NCBI GenBank assembly: GCA_945901125.1
Contig: CAMDKD010000002.1
Location: 1 to 64,000 of the forward strand
Source: Bordetella parapertussis
GTDB taxonomy: Bacteria > Pseudomonadota > Gammaproteobacteria > Burkholderiales > Burkholderiaceae_C
Length of the DNA stretch: 64,000 bases
Direction: 5' to 3'
The position numbers and the translations under genes are program-made. Position 1 is the stretch's first letter. Each line of letters opens with the position of its first letter. The notes under the pieces were generated by a model, which had not been told where the DNA came from, did no database searches, and was given only the letters and a program-made list of their open reading frames with translations. This document shows positions 16,450 to 24,854 of this stretch, piece after piece.

Positions 16450-18447
16450 ATGTTCCACAAAATACTGATTGCCAACCGGGGCGAAATCGCTTGCCGCGTC
16501 GCCGCCACTGCTGCGCGCATGGGCGTGCGCACTGTCGCTGTGTATTCCGACGCGGATGCGCTCGCTGCCCACGTGCAGGCGTGTGATGAAGCAGTGCATA
16601 TTGGCGGCGCCTCTGTGCAAGACAGTTATTTGCAATGGCAGCGCATTTTGGACGCGGCTGTGCAAACCGGGGCGCAAGCGGTGCATCCGGGCTATGGTTT
16701 TTTGAGCGAGAACGCTGATTTCGCCAATGCCTGCGCCAACGCTGGCCTGGTGTTCATCGGCCCCGGGGTGCATGCGATTCAAGCCATGGGGCTCAAAGCC
16801 GCTTCCAAACAGTTGATGGAAAAAGCCGGTGTGCCTTTGGTTCCCGGCTACCACGGTGCTGATCAATCACCAGCATTGTTGGCGAGTGAAGCAAAGCGCA
16901 TAGGCTTTCCGGTGCTGATTAAGGCCAGCGCCGGTGGCGGCGGCAAAGGCATGCGTATCGTGCACAAGGACAGCGATTTCTCAGACGCTTTGTCTTCTTG
17001 TCAGCGTGAAGCGAAAAACAGTTTCAGCGACGACGCTGTGTTGATAGAAAAATACGTGCAAAGACCGCGGCACATTGAAATACAAGTGTTTGGGGACAGC
17101 CACGGCAACCTGATTCATTTGCATGAACGCGATTGTTCGGTGCAACGCAGACACCAAAAGGTGTTGGAAGAGTCGCCTGCACCCGGTTTGTCGGCGGACA
17201 TGCGCGAGCGCATGGGCGCAGCCGCCGTCGCGGCCGCCAAAGCGGTGAGCTATGTGGGCGCGGGCACGGTGGAATTCATTGTCGAGCAGTCCGATAGCGG
17301 CATGGATTTTTTCTTCATGGAAATGAATACCCGCTTGCAGGTAGAGCACCCGGTGACTGAAGCCGTCACCGGCCTGGATCTGGTGGAATGGCAGTTACGC
17401 ATCGCCAGCGGTGAGCCTTTGCCCTTGACGCAAGCGCAAGTGAAAGTGCAAGGCCACGCGATTGAAGCGCGTATCTGCGCTGAAACACCTGATAACGATT
17501 TTTTGCCGGCCATCGGTCGCTTGCACGTGATGCGCACACCACCAGCCAGTCGTTTCTCGGTGTCTGCAGTGCGGTTCGACAGCGGAGTGCGTGAAGGCGA
17601 CAGCATCAGTCCTTATTACGACTCGATGATTGCCAAACTCATTGTGCACGGCGATACACGCGAGCAGGCGTTGGCCCGATTGGATCAGGCGCTGGCGCAA
17701 TTGCATATCGTCGGCGTGCAAAACAATGTGGCATTTGTCCGGCATGTGATTCGCACAGACTCTTTTGCACAAGCGCATCTGGATACCGGCTTGATTGAAC
17801 GGGAAAAAGAGGTGTTGTTCCATCAGCAAAGCCTGTCTGTTCATCAAGCGATTGCTGCTGCTGTGGCGGCGCGGTTGCGGACTGAACAAGCCGGACATGA
17901 GGGCTGGTTCGACCCCTGGGCAGCGCGCAACAACTGGTTGATGCAAGGGATGGCTACACGCGCATTCAACTTCATATGCAATACCTTCACGGTGAAAGCG
18001 AGCTTGATCAGTGCCGTACGTGGAGGTATGCGTTTACGCATTGCTGACGAAGAAGCCGACTTCAGCTGGCGGGATGTTGACGGGCAATTGCAAGTGACAT
18101 GGGGCGAACAAAGCTGGCGTTGTCATGTGTATGCAAGCGGACTAGAAAGTCATGTGTTTGCAGATGCAGGCGAATGCAGCCTGACCCTGGTTGATCCCTT
18201 GGCGCATGCTGCCGAGGGAGCTGCCGCTGGCGGCAATCTGGCCGCGCCTATGCCGGGAAAATTGCTTTCTTTTGCGGTCGCTGTCGGCGATAAGGTCGCA
18301 GCCGGTCAGGCGCTGGCCGTGATGGAAGCCATGAAAATGGAACACACAGTTGCTGCACCTACTGACGGTACCGTGGCTGAATTGTTGTATGCGCCAGGGG
18401 ACCAAGTGGCAGAAGGTGCACCTTTGTTGCGACTGTCGGTGGACTGA
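16450..18447 (+). CDS. Acyl-CoA carboxylase biotin carboxylase/biotin carrier subunit (methylcrotonoyl-CoA carboxylase alpha type)
   Basis: Alpha subunit (665 residues) that carboxylates biotin with ATP and bicarbonate. The biotin carboxylase part (about 1-450) starts with FHKILIANRGEIACRV and has the glycine-rich ATP loop KASAGGGGKGMRIV and the EMNTRLQVEHPVTE block. A BT linker region follows, and a C-terminal biotinyl domain carries EAMKMEH with the biotin-accepting lysine at residue 629. The ATG at 16450, four bases after the dehydrogenase stop, gives the family N-terminus; an in-frame ATG at 16402 falls inside that gene. Bicarbonate could come from the carbonic anhydrase of the same run. 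Confidence 0.93.
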   Translation: MFHKILIANRGEIACRVAATAARMGVRTVAVYSDADALAAHVQACDEAVHIGGASVQDSYLQWQRILDAAVQTGAQAVHPGYGFLSENADFANACANAGLVFIGPGVHAIQAMGLKAASKQLMEKAGVPLVPGYHGADQSPALLASEAKRIGFPVLIKASAGGGGKGMRIVHKDSDFSDALSSCQREAKNSFSDDAVLIEKYVQRPRHIEIQVFGDSHGNLIHLHERDCSVQRRHQKVLEESPAPGLSADMRERMGAAAVAAAKAVSYVGAGTVEFIVEQSDSGMDFFFMEMNTRLQVEHPVTEAVTGLDLVEWQLRIASGEPLPLTQAQVKVQGHAIEARICAETPDNDFLPAIGRLHVMRTPPASRFSVSAVRFDSGVREGDSISPYYDSMIAKLIVHGDTREQALARLDQALAQLHIVGVQNNVAFVRHVIRTDSFAQAHLDTGLIEREKEVLFHQQSLSVHQAIAAAVAARLRTEQAGHEGWFDPWAARNNWLMQGMATRAFNFICNTFTVKASLISAVRGGMRLRIADEEADFSWRDVDGQLQVTWGEQSWRCHVYASGLESHVFADAGECSLTLVDPLAHAAEGAAAGGNLAAPMPGKLLSFAVAVGDKVAAGQALAVMEAMKMEHTVAAPTDGTVAELLYAPGDQVAEGAPLLRLSVD

Positions 18448-18448
18448 C

Positions 18449-18700
18449 ATGACAGTTCCGATCACCCCGTGGCAGAGTTTGCGCCAACGCTGGCAGCAAG
18501 TCGAACTAGCGCCTGAGGGGCAGTCACTGGTGTCGCCTTGTATGTCTGTGTGCATCATGAAAACAGACGCTGACGAATGCCATGGCTGTCTGCGCAGCTT
18601 GGATGAAATCGCCCGCTGGGCAATGAGTTCACCGCAAGAGCAACGCGCCGTCTGGCAGCGACTGGGGCAACGCATACAGCAACACTTTAAAGAGGTCTGA
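18449..18700 (+). CDS. DUF1289 domain-containing small protein
   Basis: An 83-residue protein of the DUF1289 family, function unknown. It shows the family's cysteine pattern SPCMSVC, then CHGCLRSLDEIARW (four cysteines in about 20 residues, residues ~30-50), which suggests metal or iron-sulfur binding; that is inference. The ATG at 18449 is one base after the carboxylase stop, so it is almost certainly co-transcribed. The longer frame starting at 18350 lies inside the preceding gene and is not used. Confidence 0.85.
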   Translation: MTVPITPWQSLRQRWQQVELAPEGQSLVSPCMSVCIMKTDADECHGCLRSLDEIARWAMSSPQEQRAVWQRLGQRIQQHFKEV

Positions 18701-18701
18701 G

Positions 18702-19343
18702 ATGAAGCAACTGATTTTTTATTTCGATATTCTCAGTCCTTATGCTTACTTGGCTTTTCATCAATTGCCGCAAGTATTGCAGGGCTTGAGCTACCAGGTG
18801 CGGTACCAGCCGGTGTTGTTCGGTGGTCTGTTGCAACACCACGGTCAACTCGGGCCGGTAGAAGTTGTCGGCAAGCGCGCGTGGACTTACCGCCAGTCTT
18901 TGTGGCTGGGTCGGCAGCTCGGCATAGATTTGCAATTGCCCGCCGCCCATCCTTTCAATCCATTGCCGCTGCTGCGTTTGGCCATAGCCACCGACGCACA
19001 AGGCTATCCCAACCGTTTTGTCTGCGACACCTTGTTCAAATTCGTCTGGGCCAGCGGCAAGAATGTGTCTGATCCCGCGCATTTGGCAGAGTTAAGCGCA
19101 TTGCTCATGCCGGTGCGTTCGCCGGATGCCGAGGATGTGAAAGCGCAATTGCGCAACTTCACCGAGCAAGCGATCGCAAATGGTGTCTTTGGCGTACCTG
19201 CTATTCAGGCAGATGACCAGATTTTCTGGGGCTTTGATTCGCTGCCTATGTTGCGGCAGTATCTTGAGGGCGATGCCTGGTTCAAGACCCCGGCTTGGAC
19301 AGACGCGGCCAAACTTCCGGTGGGTATTGTGCGCAAGCGTTGA
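18702..19343 (+). CDS. 2-hydroxychromene-2-carboxylate isomerase family protein (DsbA-like)
   Basis: A 213-residue thioredoxin-fold protein of the DsbA/kappa glutathione transferase group, related to 2-hydroxychromene-2-carboxylate isomerase of naphthalene catabolism. The N-terminal FYFDILSPYAYL carries the serine (S12) that replaces the Cys of DsbA, and GVFGVPAIQADDQIFWG is the cis-proline region. It begins one base after DUF1289 and ends the compact run. No other aromatic-degradation gene is nearby, so the true role here is unknown; the family assignment is secure. Confidence 0.9.
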   Translation: MKQLIFYFDILSPYAYLAFHQLPQVLQGLSYQVRYQPVLFGGLLQHHGQLGPVEVVGKRAWTYRQSLWLGRQLGIDLQLPAAHPFNPLPLLRLAIATDAQGYPNRFVCDTLFKFVWASGKNVSDPAHLAELSALLMPVRSPDAEDVKAQLRNFTEQAIANGVFGVPAIQADDQIFWGFDSLPMLRQYLEGDAWFKTPAWTDAAKLPVGIVRKR

Positions 19344-19484
19344 TCAGTCCGCATTATGAAATGAAGCCCAAGGGTTAGCCCTAGTGTTGTCAGCCCATGT
19401 TCAGTTTAGTGTCAGTCGCTGGCAAGTACTGCCTACCAAAATACACACAGATCCCTATTTTGCGGACAAACACAAGGAGACACC

Positions 19485-21248
19485 ATGGCCATAGTGCATG
19501 AAGACCGACCAATGTCGTCGGAAGAAAAGAAAGTTATTTTTGCCTCATCACTGGGTACGGTTTTCGAGTGGTATGACTTTTATCTTTACGGCTCTTTAGC
19601 CGCCATCATTGCCAAACAATTCTTCAGTGGTTTGGATCAAGGCTCGGCCTTTATTTTCGCCTTGCTGGCCTTTGCCGCGGGCTTTATCGTGCGTCCTTTT
19701 GGTGCGATTTTCTTCGGCCGACTGGGGGACATGATCGGTCGCAAATACACCTTTCTGGTCACTATTTTGATCATGGGTTTGTCGACCTTTATTGTGGGCA
19801 TTTTGCCGACCTATGCCAGTATTGGTGTTGCTGCTCCGGTGATCTTGATTGCCTTGCGCTTGTTGCAAGGCCTGGCGCTGGGCGGTGAGTACGGCGGCGC
19901 CGCTACCTATGTGGCAGAGCACGCGCCGCACGGCAAGCGCGGTGCTTACACATCATGGATTCAAACCACGGCCACCCTGGGTTTGTTCCTGTCGTTGTTA
20001 GTGATTCTGGGCACGCGTACTGCCCTCGGCGAAGAAGCCTTTGAGGCTTGGGGCTGGCGCATTCCTTTCCTGGTCTCTATCGCTTTGCTGGCCGTGTCGG
20101 TCTATATCCGTTTGTCCATGAACGAGTCCCCCGCTTTCACCAAAATGAAAGCCGAAGGCAAAACCTCTAAAGCTCCTTTGTCCGAGTCTTTCGGCCAGTG
20201 GAAAAACCTGAAGATCGTGATTCTGGCCCTCGTCGGTTTGACTGCCGGTCAGGCAGTGGTCTGGTACACCGGCCAGTTCTACGCGCTGTTTTTCCTGACC
20301 CAGTCGCTCAAAGTTGACGGGCCGACAGCCAACTTGTTTGTGGCGGCTTCCCTCATCATCGGCACACCTTTCTTCATCATCTTTGGCTCCTTGTCTGACA
20401 AGATAGGCCGCAAGCCCATCATCATGCTGGGTTGTTTGTTGGCGGTGGTCAGCTACTTCTTTGTGTTTGAGCAATTGACCAAGGCGGCTAACCCTGATTT
20501 GCACGCTGCTCAGCAGGCTAACAAAGTCGTAGTGGTGGCGGATCCGGGCGAGTGTTCATTCCAGTTCAACCCTACCGGCACGGTGAAATTCACTTCTTCA
20601 TGCGATATCGCCAAACAAAAACTGGCCAGCAACTCGGTCAGCTATTCCAATGAAATCGCCCCACCCGGCACCCCGGCCATCATCAGGGTCGGCGAAACCG
20701 TGATCTCTACAGTTGTTACGCCAGAAGATGTGGCCGCCGCCAAGCAAGCCGCCGAGAAAAAACTGGAAGACCTCAAGGCCGCCGATGTGGTAGATCCCAA
20801 GGCAGTGAAAAAAGCCGAAGATGCTTTGAAAAATCTGTCTGATGAAAAGAAAAGCCGTGACGCGGTTATCACTGCTAACCTGAACGCAACCCTGAAGACG
20901 GCAGGTTATCCGGCCAAGGCAGACCCGATGAAGGTCAACAAGCTGATGGTTATTCTGATTCTGTCTTACTTGGTGTTGCTGGTAACCATGGTCTACGGCC
21001 CGATTGCCGCCATGCTGGTCGAGATGTTCCCGACACGTATCCGCTACACCTCCATGTCCTTGCCGTACCACATTGGTAACGGCTGGTTCGGCGGCTTGTT
21101 GCCGACCACGGCATTTGCCATCGTGGCACAAACCGGCAATATGTACAACGGTTTGTGGTATCCCATCATCATTGCGGGGGCGACCTTCATCATCGGTACC
21201 TTGTTCATCAAGGAAACCAAGGATGTCGACATTTATGCCAATGATTGA
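19485..21248 (+). CDS. MFS transporter, metabolite:H+ symporter (MHS) family
   Basis: Inner-membrane 12-helix transporter of the MHS group (relatives move alpha-ketoglutarate, proline or shikimate with protons). Family signatures: FEWYDFYLYG at the N-terminus, RPFGAIFFGRLGDMIGRK in the helix 2-3 region, GLALGGEYGGAATYVAE. At 587 residues it is long because of about 150 extra residues (about 328-482) between helices 9 and 10, on the periplasmic side by the usual topology. The insert has two cysteines (357, 373) and a Lys/Ala-rich helix. AAGGAGA precedes the ATG. A terminator follows at 21273. Substrate unknown. Confidence 0.9.
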   Translation: MAIVHEDRPMSSEEKKVIFASSLGTVFEWYDFYLYGSLAAIIAKQFFSGLDQGSAFIFALLAFAAGFIVRPFGAIFFGRLGDMIGRKYTFLVTILIMGLSTFIVGILPTYASIGVAAPVILIALRLLQGLALGGEYGGAATYVAEHAPHGKRGAYTSWIQTTATLGLFLSLLVILGTRTALGEEAFEAWGWRIPFLVSIALLAVSVYIRLSMNESPAFTKMKAEGKTSKAPLSESFGQWKNLKIVILALVGLTAGQAVVWYTGQFYALFFLTQSLKVDGPTANLFVAASLIIGTPFFIIFGSLSDKIGRKPIIMLGCLLAVVSYFFVFEQLTKAANPDLHAAQQANKVVVVADPGECSFQFNPTGTVKFTSSCDIAKQKLASNSVSYSNEIAPPGTPAIIRVGETVISTVVTPEDVAAAKQAAEKKLEDLKAADVVDPKAVKKAEDALKNLSDEKKSRDAVITANLNATLKTAGYPAKADPMKVNKLMVILILSYLVLLVTMVYGPIAAMLVEMFPTRIRYTSMSLPYHIGNGWFGGLLPTTAFAIVAQTGNMYNGLWYPIIIAGATFIIGTLFIKETKDVDIYAND

Positions 21249-21272
21249 TGAATAAAGTGTGCTGAATCAGCA

Positions 21273-21301
21273 AGCCCTCCCTTCGCGGAGGGCTTTTTTT
21301 T
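21273..21301 (+). terminator. Rho-independent terminator after the MHS transporter
   Basis: Inverted repeat agccctcc (21273-21280), loop cttcgc, ggagggct (21287-21294), followed by an unbroken T run to 21301. It lies 25 bases after the transporter stop and separates that gene from the liv operon. Confidence 0.94.
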
Positions 21302-21321
21302 ACCTACAATCGCCCACCTCT

Positions 21322-21337
21322 GAGGAGAGTCGCCATC
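21322..21337 (+). promoter_or_regulatory. livH ribosome binding site pointing to an ATC start
   Basis: GAGGAG at 21322-21327 is the only good Shine-Dalgarno sequence before livH. It lies seven bases before ATC at 21335. The next near-cognate starts, CTG at 21344 and TTG at 21347, would be 16 and 19 bases away, too far for normal initiation. Confidence 0.6.
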
Positions 21338-22264
21338 GATATCCTGTTGCAACAAATCATCAACGGCCTGGTGCTCGGCAGCATGTACGCCCTGGTTGCA
21401 TTGGGCTACACCATGGTTTACGGCATCATCAACCTGATCAACTTTGCCCATGGTGAAGTGCTGATGGTTGGTGCTTTGACCAGTTGGACGGTGATCGGCG
21501 TCTTACAGGAATATGCACCCGGTCTGCCCGGATGGCTGATGCTCTTAATCGCTCTCATATGCGCCTGCGTGGTGGCTGCAGCTTTGAACTTTGCGATTGA
21601 AAAAATCGCCTACCGCCCTTTGCGCGGCGCGCCCAAGCTCGCGCCGCTGATCACCGCCATAGGGATGTCCATTTTGTTGCAGACATTGGCCATGGTGATT
21701 TGGAAGCCTAACTACAAATCCTTTCCCACCCTGCTGCCGAGTGACCCGATTCCCATCGGCGGCGCGGTTATCACGCCCACACAAATATTGATTCTGGGTG
21801 TGACTGCCATCGCTTTGGCGGCATTGATGTGGCTGGTCAACGGGACACGCCTGGGTCGCGCCATGCGTGCGACTGCCGAGAACCCGCGGGTCGCTACGTT
21901 GATGGGCGTGAAGCCCGATATGGTGATTTCGGCTACCTTTGTCATCGGCGCTGTGTTGGCGGCACTGGCCGGTGTGATGTGGGCTTCCAACTACGGCACG
22001 GTGCAGCACGGCATGGGTTTTCTGCCAGGCCTTAAAGCGTTCACGGCAGCCGTCTTTGGTGGCATAGGCAACCTGGCCGGTGCCGTGGTCGGCGGCATTC
22101 TGCTTGGTCTGATTGAAGCGATTGCCTCGGGTTATATCGGCGACCTGACCGGCGGCGTGTTGGGCAGCCATTACGCGGATATTTTTGCTTTTGTGGTGTT
22201 GATTATCGTGCTGACCTTGCGTCCTTCAGGGCTGTTGGGTGAGCGCGTGGCGGACAGGGCATGA
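21335..22264 (+). CDS. livH: Branched-chain amino acid ABC transporter permease LivH
   Basis: One of two membrane permeases of a high-affinity branched-chain amino acid importer. About 310 residues with eight or so hydrophobic segments, and the LivH-typical N-terminal block QQIINGLVLGSMYALVALGYTMVYGI and the LINFAHGE motif. No ATG or GTG is available at the 5' end: reading from ATC at 21335 gives (M)DILLQQ, just as in homologues that begin MDI, and the Shine-Dalgarno spacing supports it. The next choice is TTG at 21347. An ATG-to-ATC change, or a true rare start, is the oddity here. livM follows after four bases. Confidence 0.92.
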   Translation: MDILLQQIINGLVLGSMYALVALGYTMVYGIINLINFAHGEVLMVGALTSWTVIGVLQEYAPGLPGWLMLLIALICACVVAAALNFAIEKIAYRPLRGAPKLAPLITAIGMSILLQTLAMVIWKPNYKSFPTLLPSDPIPIGGAVITPTQILILGVTAIALAALMWLVNGTRLGRAMRATAENPRVATLMGVKPDMVISATFVIGAVLAALAGVMWASNYGTVQHGMGFLPGLKAFTAAVFGGIGNLAGAVVGGILLGLIEAIASGYIGDLTGGVLGSHYADIFAFVVLIIVLTLRPSGLLGERVADRA

Positions 22265-22268
22265 CCGT

Positions 22269-23366
22269 ATGAAACACGCTCAGCCCATCGCTTACAAGCG
22301 CTACACGCTGTGGGCCATCGTCTTGCTGGTCTTACCTTTGCTGTTGCAAACCATAGGCAATGGTTGGGTGCGTATCGCCGACATGGCTTTGCTTTACGTC
22401 TTGTTGGCGCTGGGCCTGAATATTGTGGTCGGTTACGCCGGTTTGCTTGATTTGGGCTTTGTCGCCTTTTTCGCAGTCGGCGCATACATGTTCGGCCTGC
22501 TGGCCTCACCGCATTTGACCGAAACCTTTCCGGCGATTGCCGCCATGTTCCCCAATGGTTTGCACTTGCCTTTATGGGCGGTGATACCTCTGGGTGCCGG
22601 TCTGGCCGGTTTGTTCGGCGTGCTGCTGGGCGCGCCTACCTTGAAACTGCGTGGCGACTATCTGGCAATTGTCACCTTGGGCTTTGGTGAAATCATCCGC
22701 GTTTTCATGAACAACCTGGACAACCCGGTCAACATCACCAACGGGCCCAAGGGACTTGGGCAGATAGACGCCATGACGGTGATGGGTCATCCGTTGTCAC
22801 GCAAACTGGATTTGGGCTTTATCGAGTTGCCTGGTGTCACCCAGTATTACTACCTGTTTTTGTTGGTGGTGTTGGTCAGTGCACTCATTTGTTACCGCAT
22901 GGAGCATTCGCGCATAGGACGCGCCTGGATGGCGATTCGCGAAGATGAAATCGCTGCCAAGGCCATGGGCCTAGATACGCGCAATCTAAAGCTCATGGCG
23001 TTTGGCATGGGTGCGGCTTTCGGCGGTGTGGCCGGTGTGTTGTTCTCCTCGTTCCAAGGGTTTGTGTCACCCGAATCATTCAGTCTGATGGAATCGGTCA
23101 TGATCGTTGCCATGGTGGTCTTGGGCGGTTTGGGTCATTTGCCCGGCGTGATTTTGGGCGCGGTGCTCTTGTCTGCCTTGCCCGAGGTATTGCGCTATGT
23201 GGCCAGTCCCTTGCAAGAGTTGACCGGCGGCCGCTTAGATGCCGCCATTCTTCGCCAACTGCTGATTGCATTGGCCATGATTCTCATCATGTTGTGGCGT
23301 CCGCGCGGCCTGTGGCCTGCACCCGAGCACGGCAAGGCCTTGCCTGCGGATAAGAGGACTGCATGA
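22269..23366 (+). CDS. livM: Branched-chain amino acid ABC transporter permease LivM
   Basis: Second membrane permease of the Liv importer, 365 residues. The typical LivM blocks are visible: the NIVVGYAGLLDLGFVAFFAVGAYMFGL segment (about 45-75), KLRGDYLAIVTLGFGEIIR, NLDNPVNITNGPKG, and the cytoplasmic loop HSRIGRAWMAIREDEIAAKAMG that contacts the ATPases. The ATG at 22269 lies four bases after the livH stop; an earlier in-frame start at 22239 would overlap livH and lengthen the N-terminus without family support. The stop overlaps the livG start (ATGA). Confidence 0.94.
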   Translation: MKHAQPIAYKRYTLWAIVLLVLPLLLQTIGNGWVRIADMALLYVLLALGLNIVVGYAGLLDLGFVAFFAVGAYMFGLLASPHLTETFPAIAAMFPNGLHLPLWAVIPLGAGLAGLFGVLLGAPTLKLRGDYLAIVTLGFGEIIRVFMNNLDNPVNITNGPKGLGQIDAMTVMGHPLSRKLDLGFIELPGVTQYYYLFLLVVLVSALICYRMEHSRIGRAWMAIREDEIAAKAMGLDTRNLKLMAFGMGAAFGGVAGVLFSSFQGFVSPESFSLMESVMIVAMVVLGGLGHLPGVILGAVLLSALPEVLRYVASPLQELTGGRLDAAILRQLLIALAMILIMLWRPRGLWPAPEHGKALPADKRTA

Positions 23367-24133
23367 GTACGCCGGTGTTGAATGTGCAAGGCATTTCCAA
23401 GCGTTTCGGCGGCTTACAGGCGCTGAGTGAAGTTGGCATGACGATTCAGCGCGGTCAGGTGTATGGCTTGATCGGCCCCAACGGCGCTGGCAAAACCACG
23501 TTCTTCAATGTGATCACCGGTTTGTATGCGCCTGATACCGGCAGTTTTGAATTGGCCGGCAAGCCATACCAGCCGACGGCAGTGCATGAAGTGGCCAAGG
23601 CGGGGATTGCCCGCACGTTTCAAAACATACGTTTGTTTGCCGAGATGACGGCGTTGGAAAACGTCATGGTCGGGCGGCATGTGCGTACCGGCTCCGGCCT
23701 GCTCGGGGCGATTTTCCGCAGCAAGGCTTTCATGGCTGAAGAGGCGGCGATTGAACAGCGCTCACACGAATTGCTGGCTTATGTCGGCATCGCAGAACTG
23801 GCTGATTTCAAAGCACGAACCTTGAGCTACGGCGATCAGCGTCGATTGGAAATTGCGCGTGCCTTGGCGACAGACCCGCAGTTGATGGCGCTGGACGAAC
23901 CGGCGGCCGGCATGAACGCAACAGAAAAAGTACAACTGCGCGAATTGATAGACCGTATTCGCCAAGACGGGCGCACCATTTTGTTGATCGAACACGATGT
24001 GAAACTGGTCATGGGTTTGTGCGACGCAGTGACTGTGCTGGACTACGGCAAACAAATCGCGCAAGGTACACCGGCGCAGGTGCAAGCCGATCCCAAGGTC
24101 ATTGAAGCCTACCTCGGCACGGGAGAGCATTGA
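23363..24133 (+). CDS. livG: Branched-chain amino acid ABC transporter ATP-binding protein LivG
   Basis: Cytoplasmic ATPase of the Liv importer, 256 residues. Walker A is GPNGAGKTT (about residues 39-47), the Q-loop is in the FQNIRLFAEMTALENV block, and the signature is LSYGDQRRLEIARAL, a LivG-type variant of LSGGQ. Walker B is LMALDEPAAGMN, and the switch His lies in LLIEHDVKLV. The start overlaps the livM stop, and livF begins directly after its stop codon. Confidence 0.95.
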   Translation: MSTPVLNVQGISKRFGGLQALSEVGMTIQRGQVYGLIGPNGAGKTTFFNVITGLYAPDTGSFELAGKPYQPTAVHEVAKAGIARTFQNIRLFAEMTALENVMVGRHVRTGSGLLGAIFRSKAFMAEEAAIEQRSHELLAYVGIAELADFKARTLSYGDQRRLEIARALATDPQLMALDEPAAGMNATEKVQLRELIDRIRQDGRTILLIEHDVKLVMGLCDAVTVLDYGKQIAQGTPAQVQADPKVIEAYLGTGEH

Positions 24134-24847
24134 ATGAGTGTCTTGCTTCAAGTCACTGATTTGCGTGTCGCCTACGGCGGCATTCAAGCCGTCAAAGGCG
24201 TCAGCTTTCAAGTCAACGAAGGTGAATTGGTGTCGCTGATCGGCTCGAACGGCGCCGGCAAGACCACCACCATGAAGGCCATCACCGGCTCGCTCATTCC
24301 TTCCGCCGGCCGGATTGAATACCTGGGGCGTGACATTCGCGGGCAGGGCAGTTGGGACCTGGTTCAGCAAGGTTTGGTCATGGTGCCCGAGGGGCGCGGC
24401 GTGTTCACCCGCATGAGCATTCTGGAAAACCTGCAAATGGGCGCGTATTTGCGCAACGATGCCGCCGGCATTCAATCGGATATTGAACGCGTGTTCACGT
24501 TGTTTCCGCGCTTGAAAGAGCGGCGTGCGCAGCTGGCCGGTACCTTGTCCGGCGGCGAGCAGCAAATGCTGGCCATGGGCCGCGCATTGCTGAGTCGCCC
24601 TAAGCTGTTGCTGCTGGATGAACCGTCTATGGGTTTGTCGCCCCTCATGGTCGACAAAATATTCGAGGTGATTGCCGAAGTGGCGGCGCTGGGCGTGACT
24701 TTGTTGCTGGTTGAGCAAAACGCCAGCCGGGCTTTGAAAATGGCGCAACGTGCCTACGTCATGGAATCCGGCGAAATCAGCATGCAGGGCGATGCCAAAG
24801 ACCTGCTGCATGACCCGAAAGTACGCGCCGCCTACCTCGGTGAATAA
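24134..24847 (+). CDS. livF: Branched-chain amino acid ABC transporter ATP-binding protein LivF
   Basis: Second ATPase of the Liv importer, 237 residues. Walker A GSNGAGKTTT, the LivF-typical VPEGRGVFTRMSILENLQMGA block, signature LSGGEQQMLAMGRAL, Walker B LLLLDEPSMGLSP and switch region LLVEQNASRAL are all present. It starts directly after the livG stop. No periplasmic binding protein (LivK/LivJ) is encoded on either side, so the binding protein must be elsewhere in the genome. The UvrA gene begins seven bases after its stop. Confidence 0.95.
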   Translation: MSVLLQVTDLRVAYGGIQAVKGVSFQVNEGELVSLIGSNGAGKTTTMKAITGSLIPSAGRIEYLGRDIRGQGSWDLVQQGLVMVPEGRGVFTRMSILENLQMGAYLRNDAAGIQSDIERVFTLFPRLKERRAQLAGTLSGGEQQMLAMGRALLSRPKLLLLDEPSMGLSPLMVDKIFEVIAEVAALGVTLLLVEQNASRALKMAQRAYVMESGEISMQGDAKDLLHDPKVRAAYLGE

Positions 24848-24854
24848 TGGCGGT

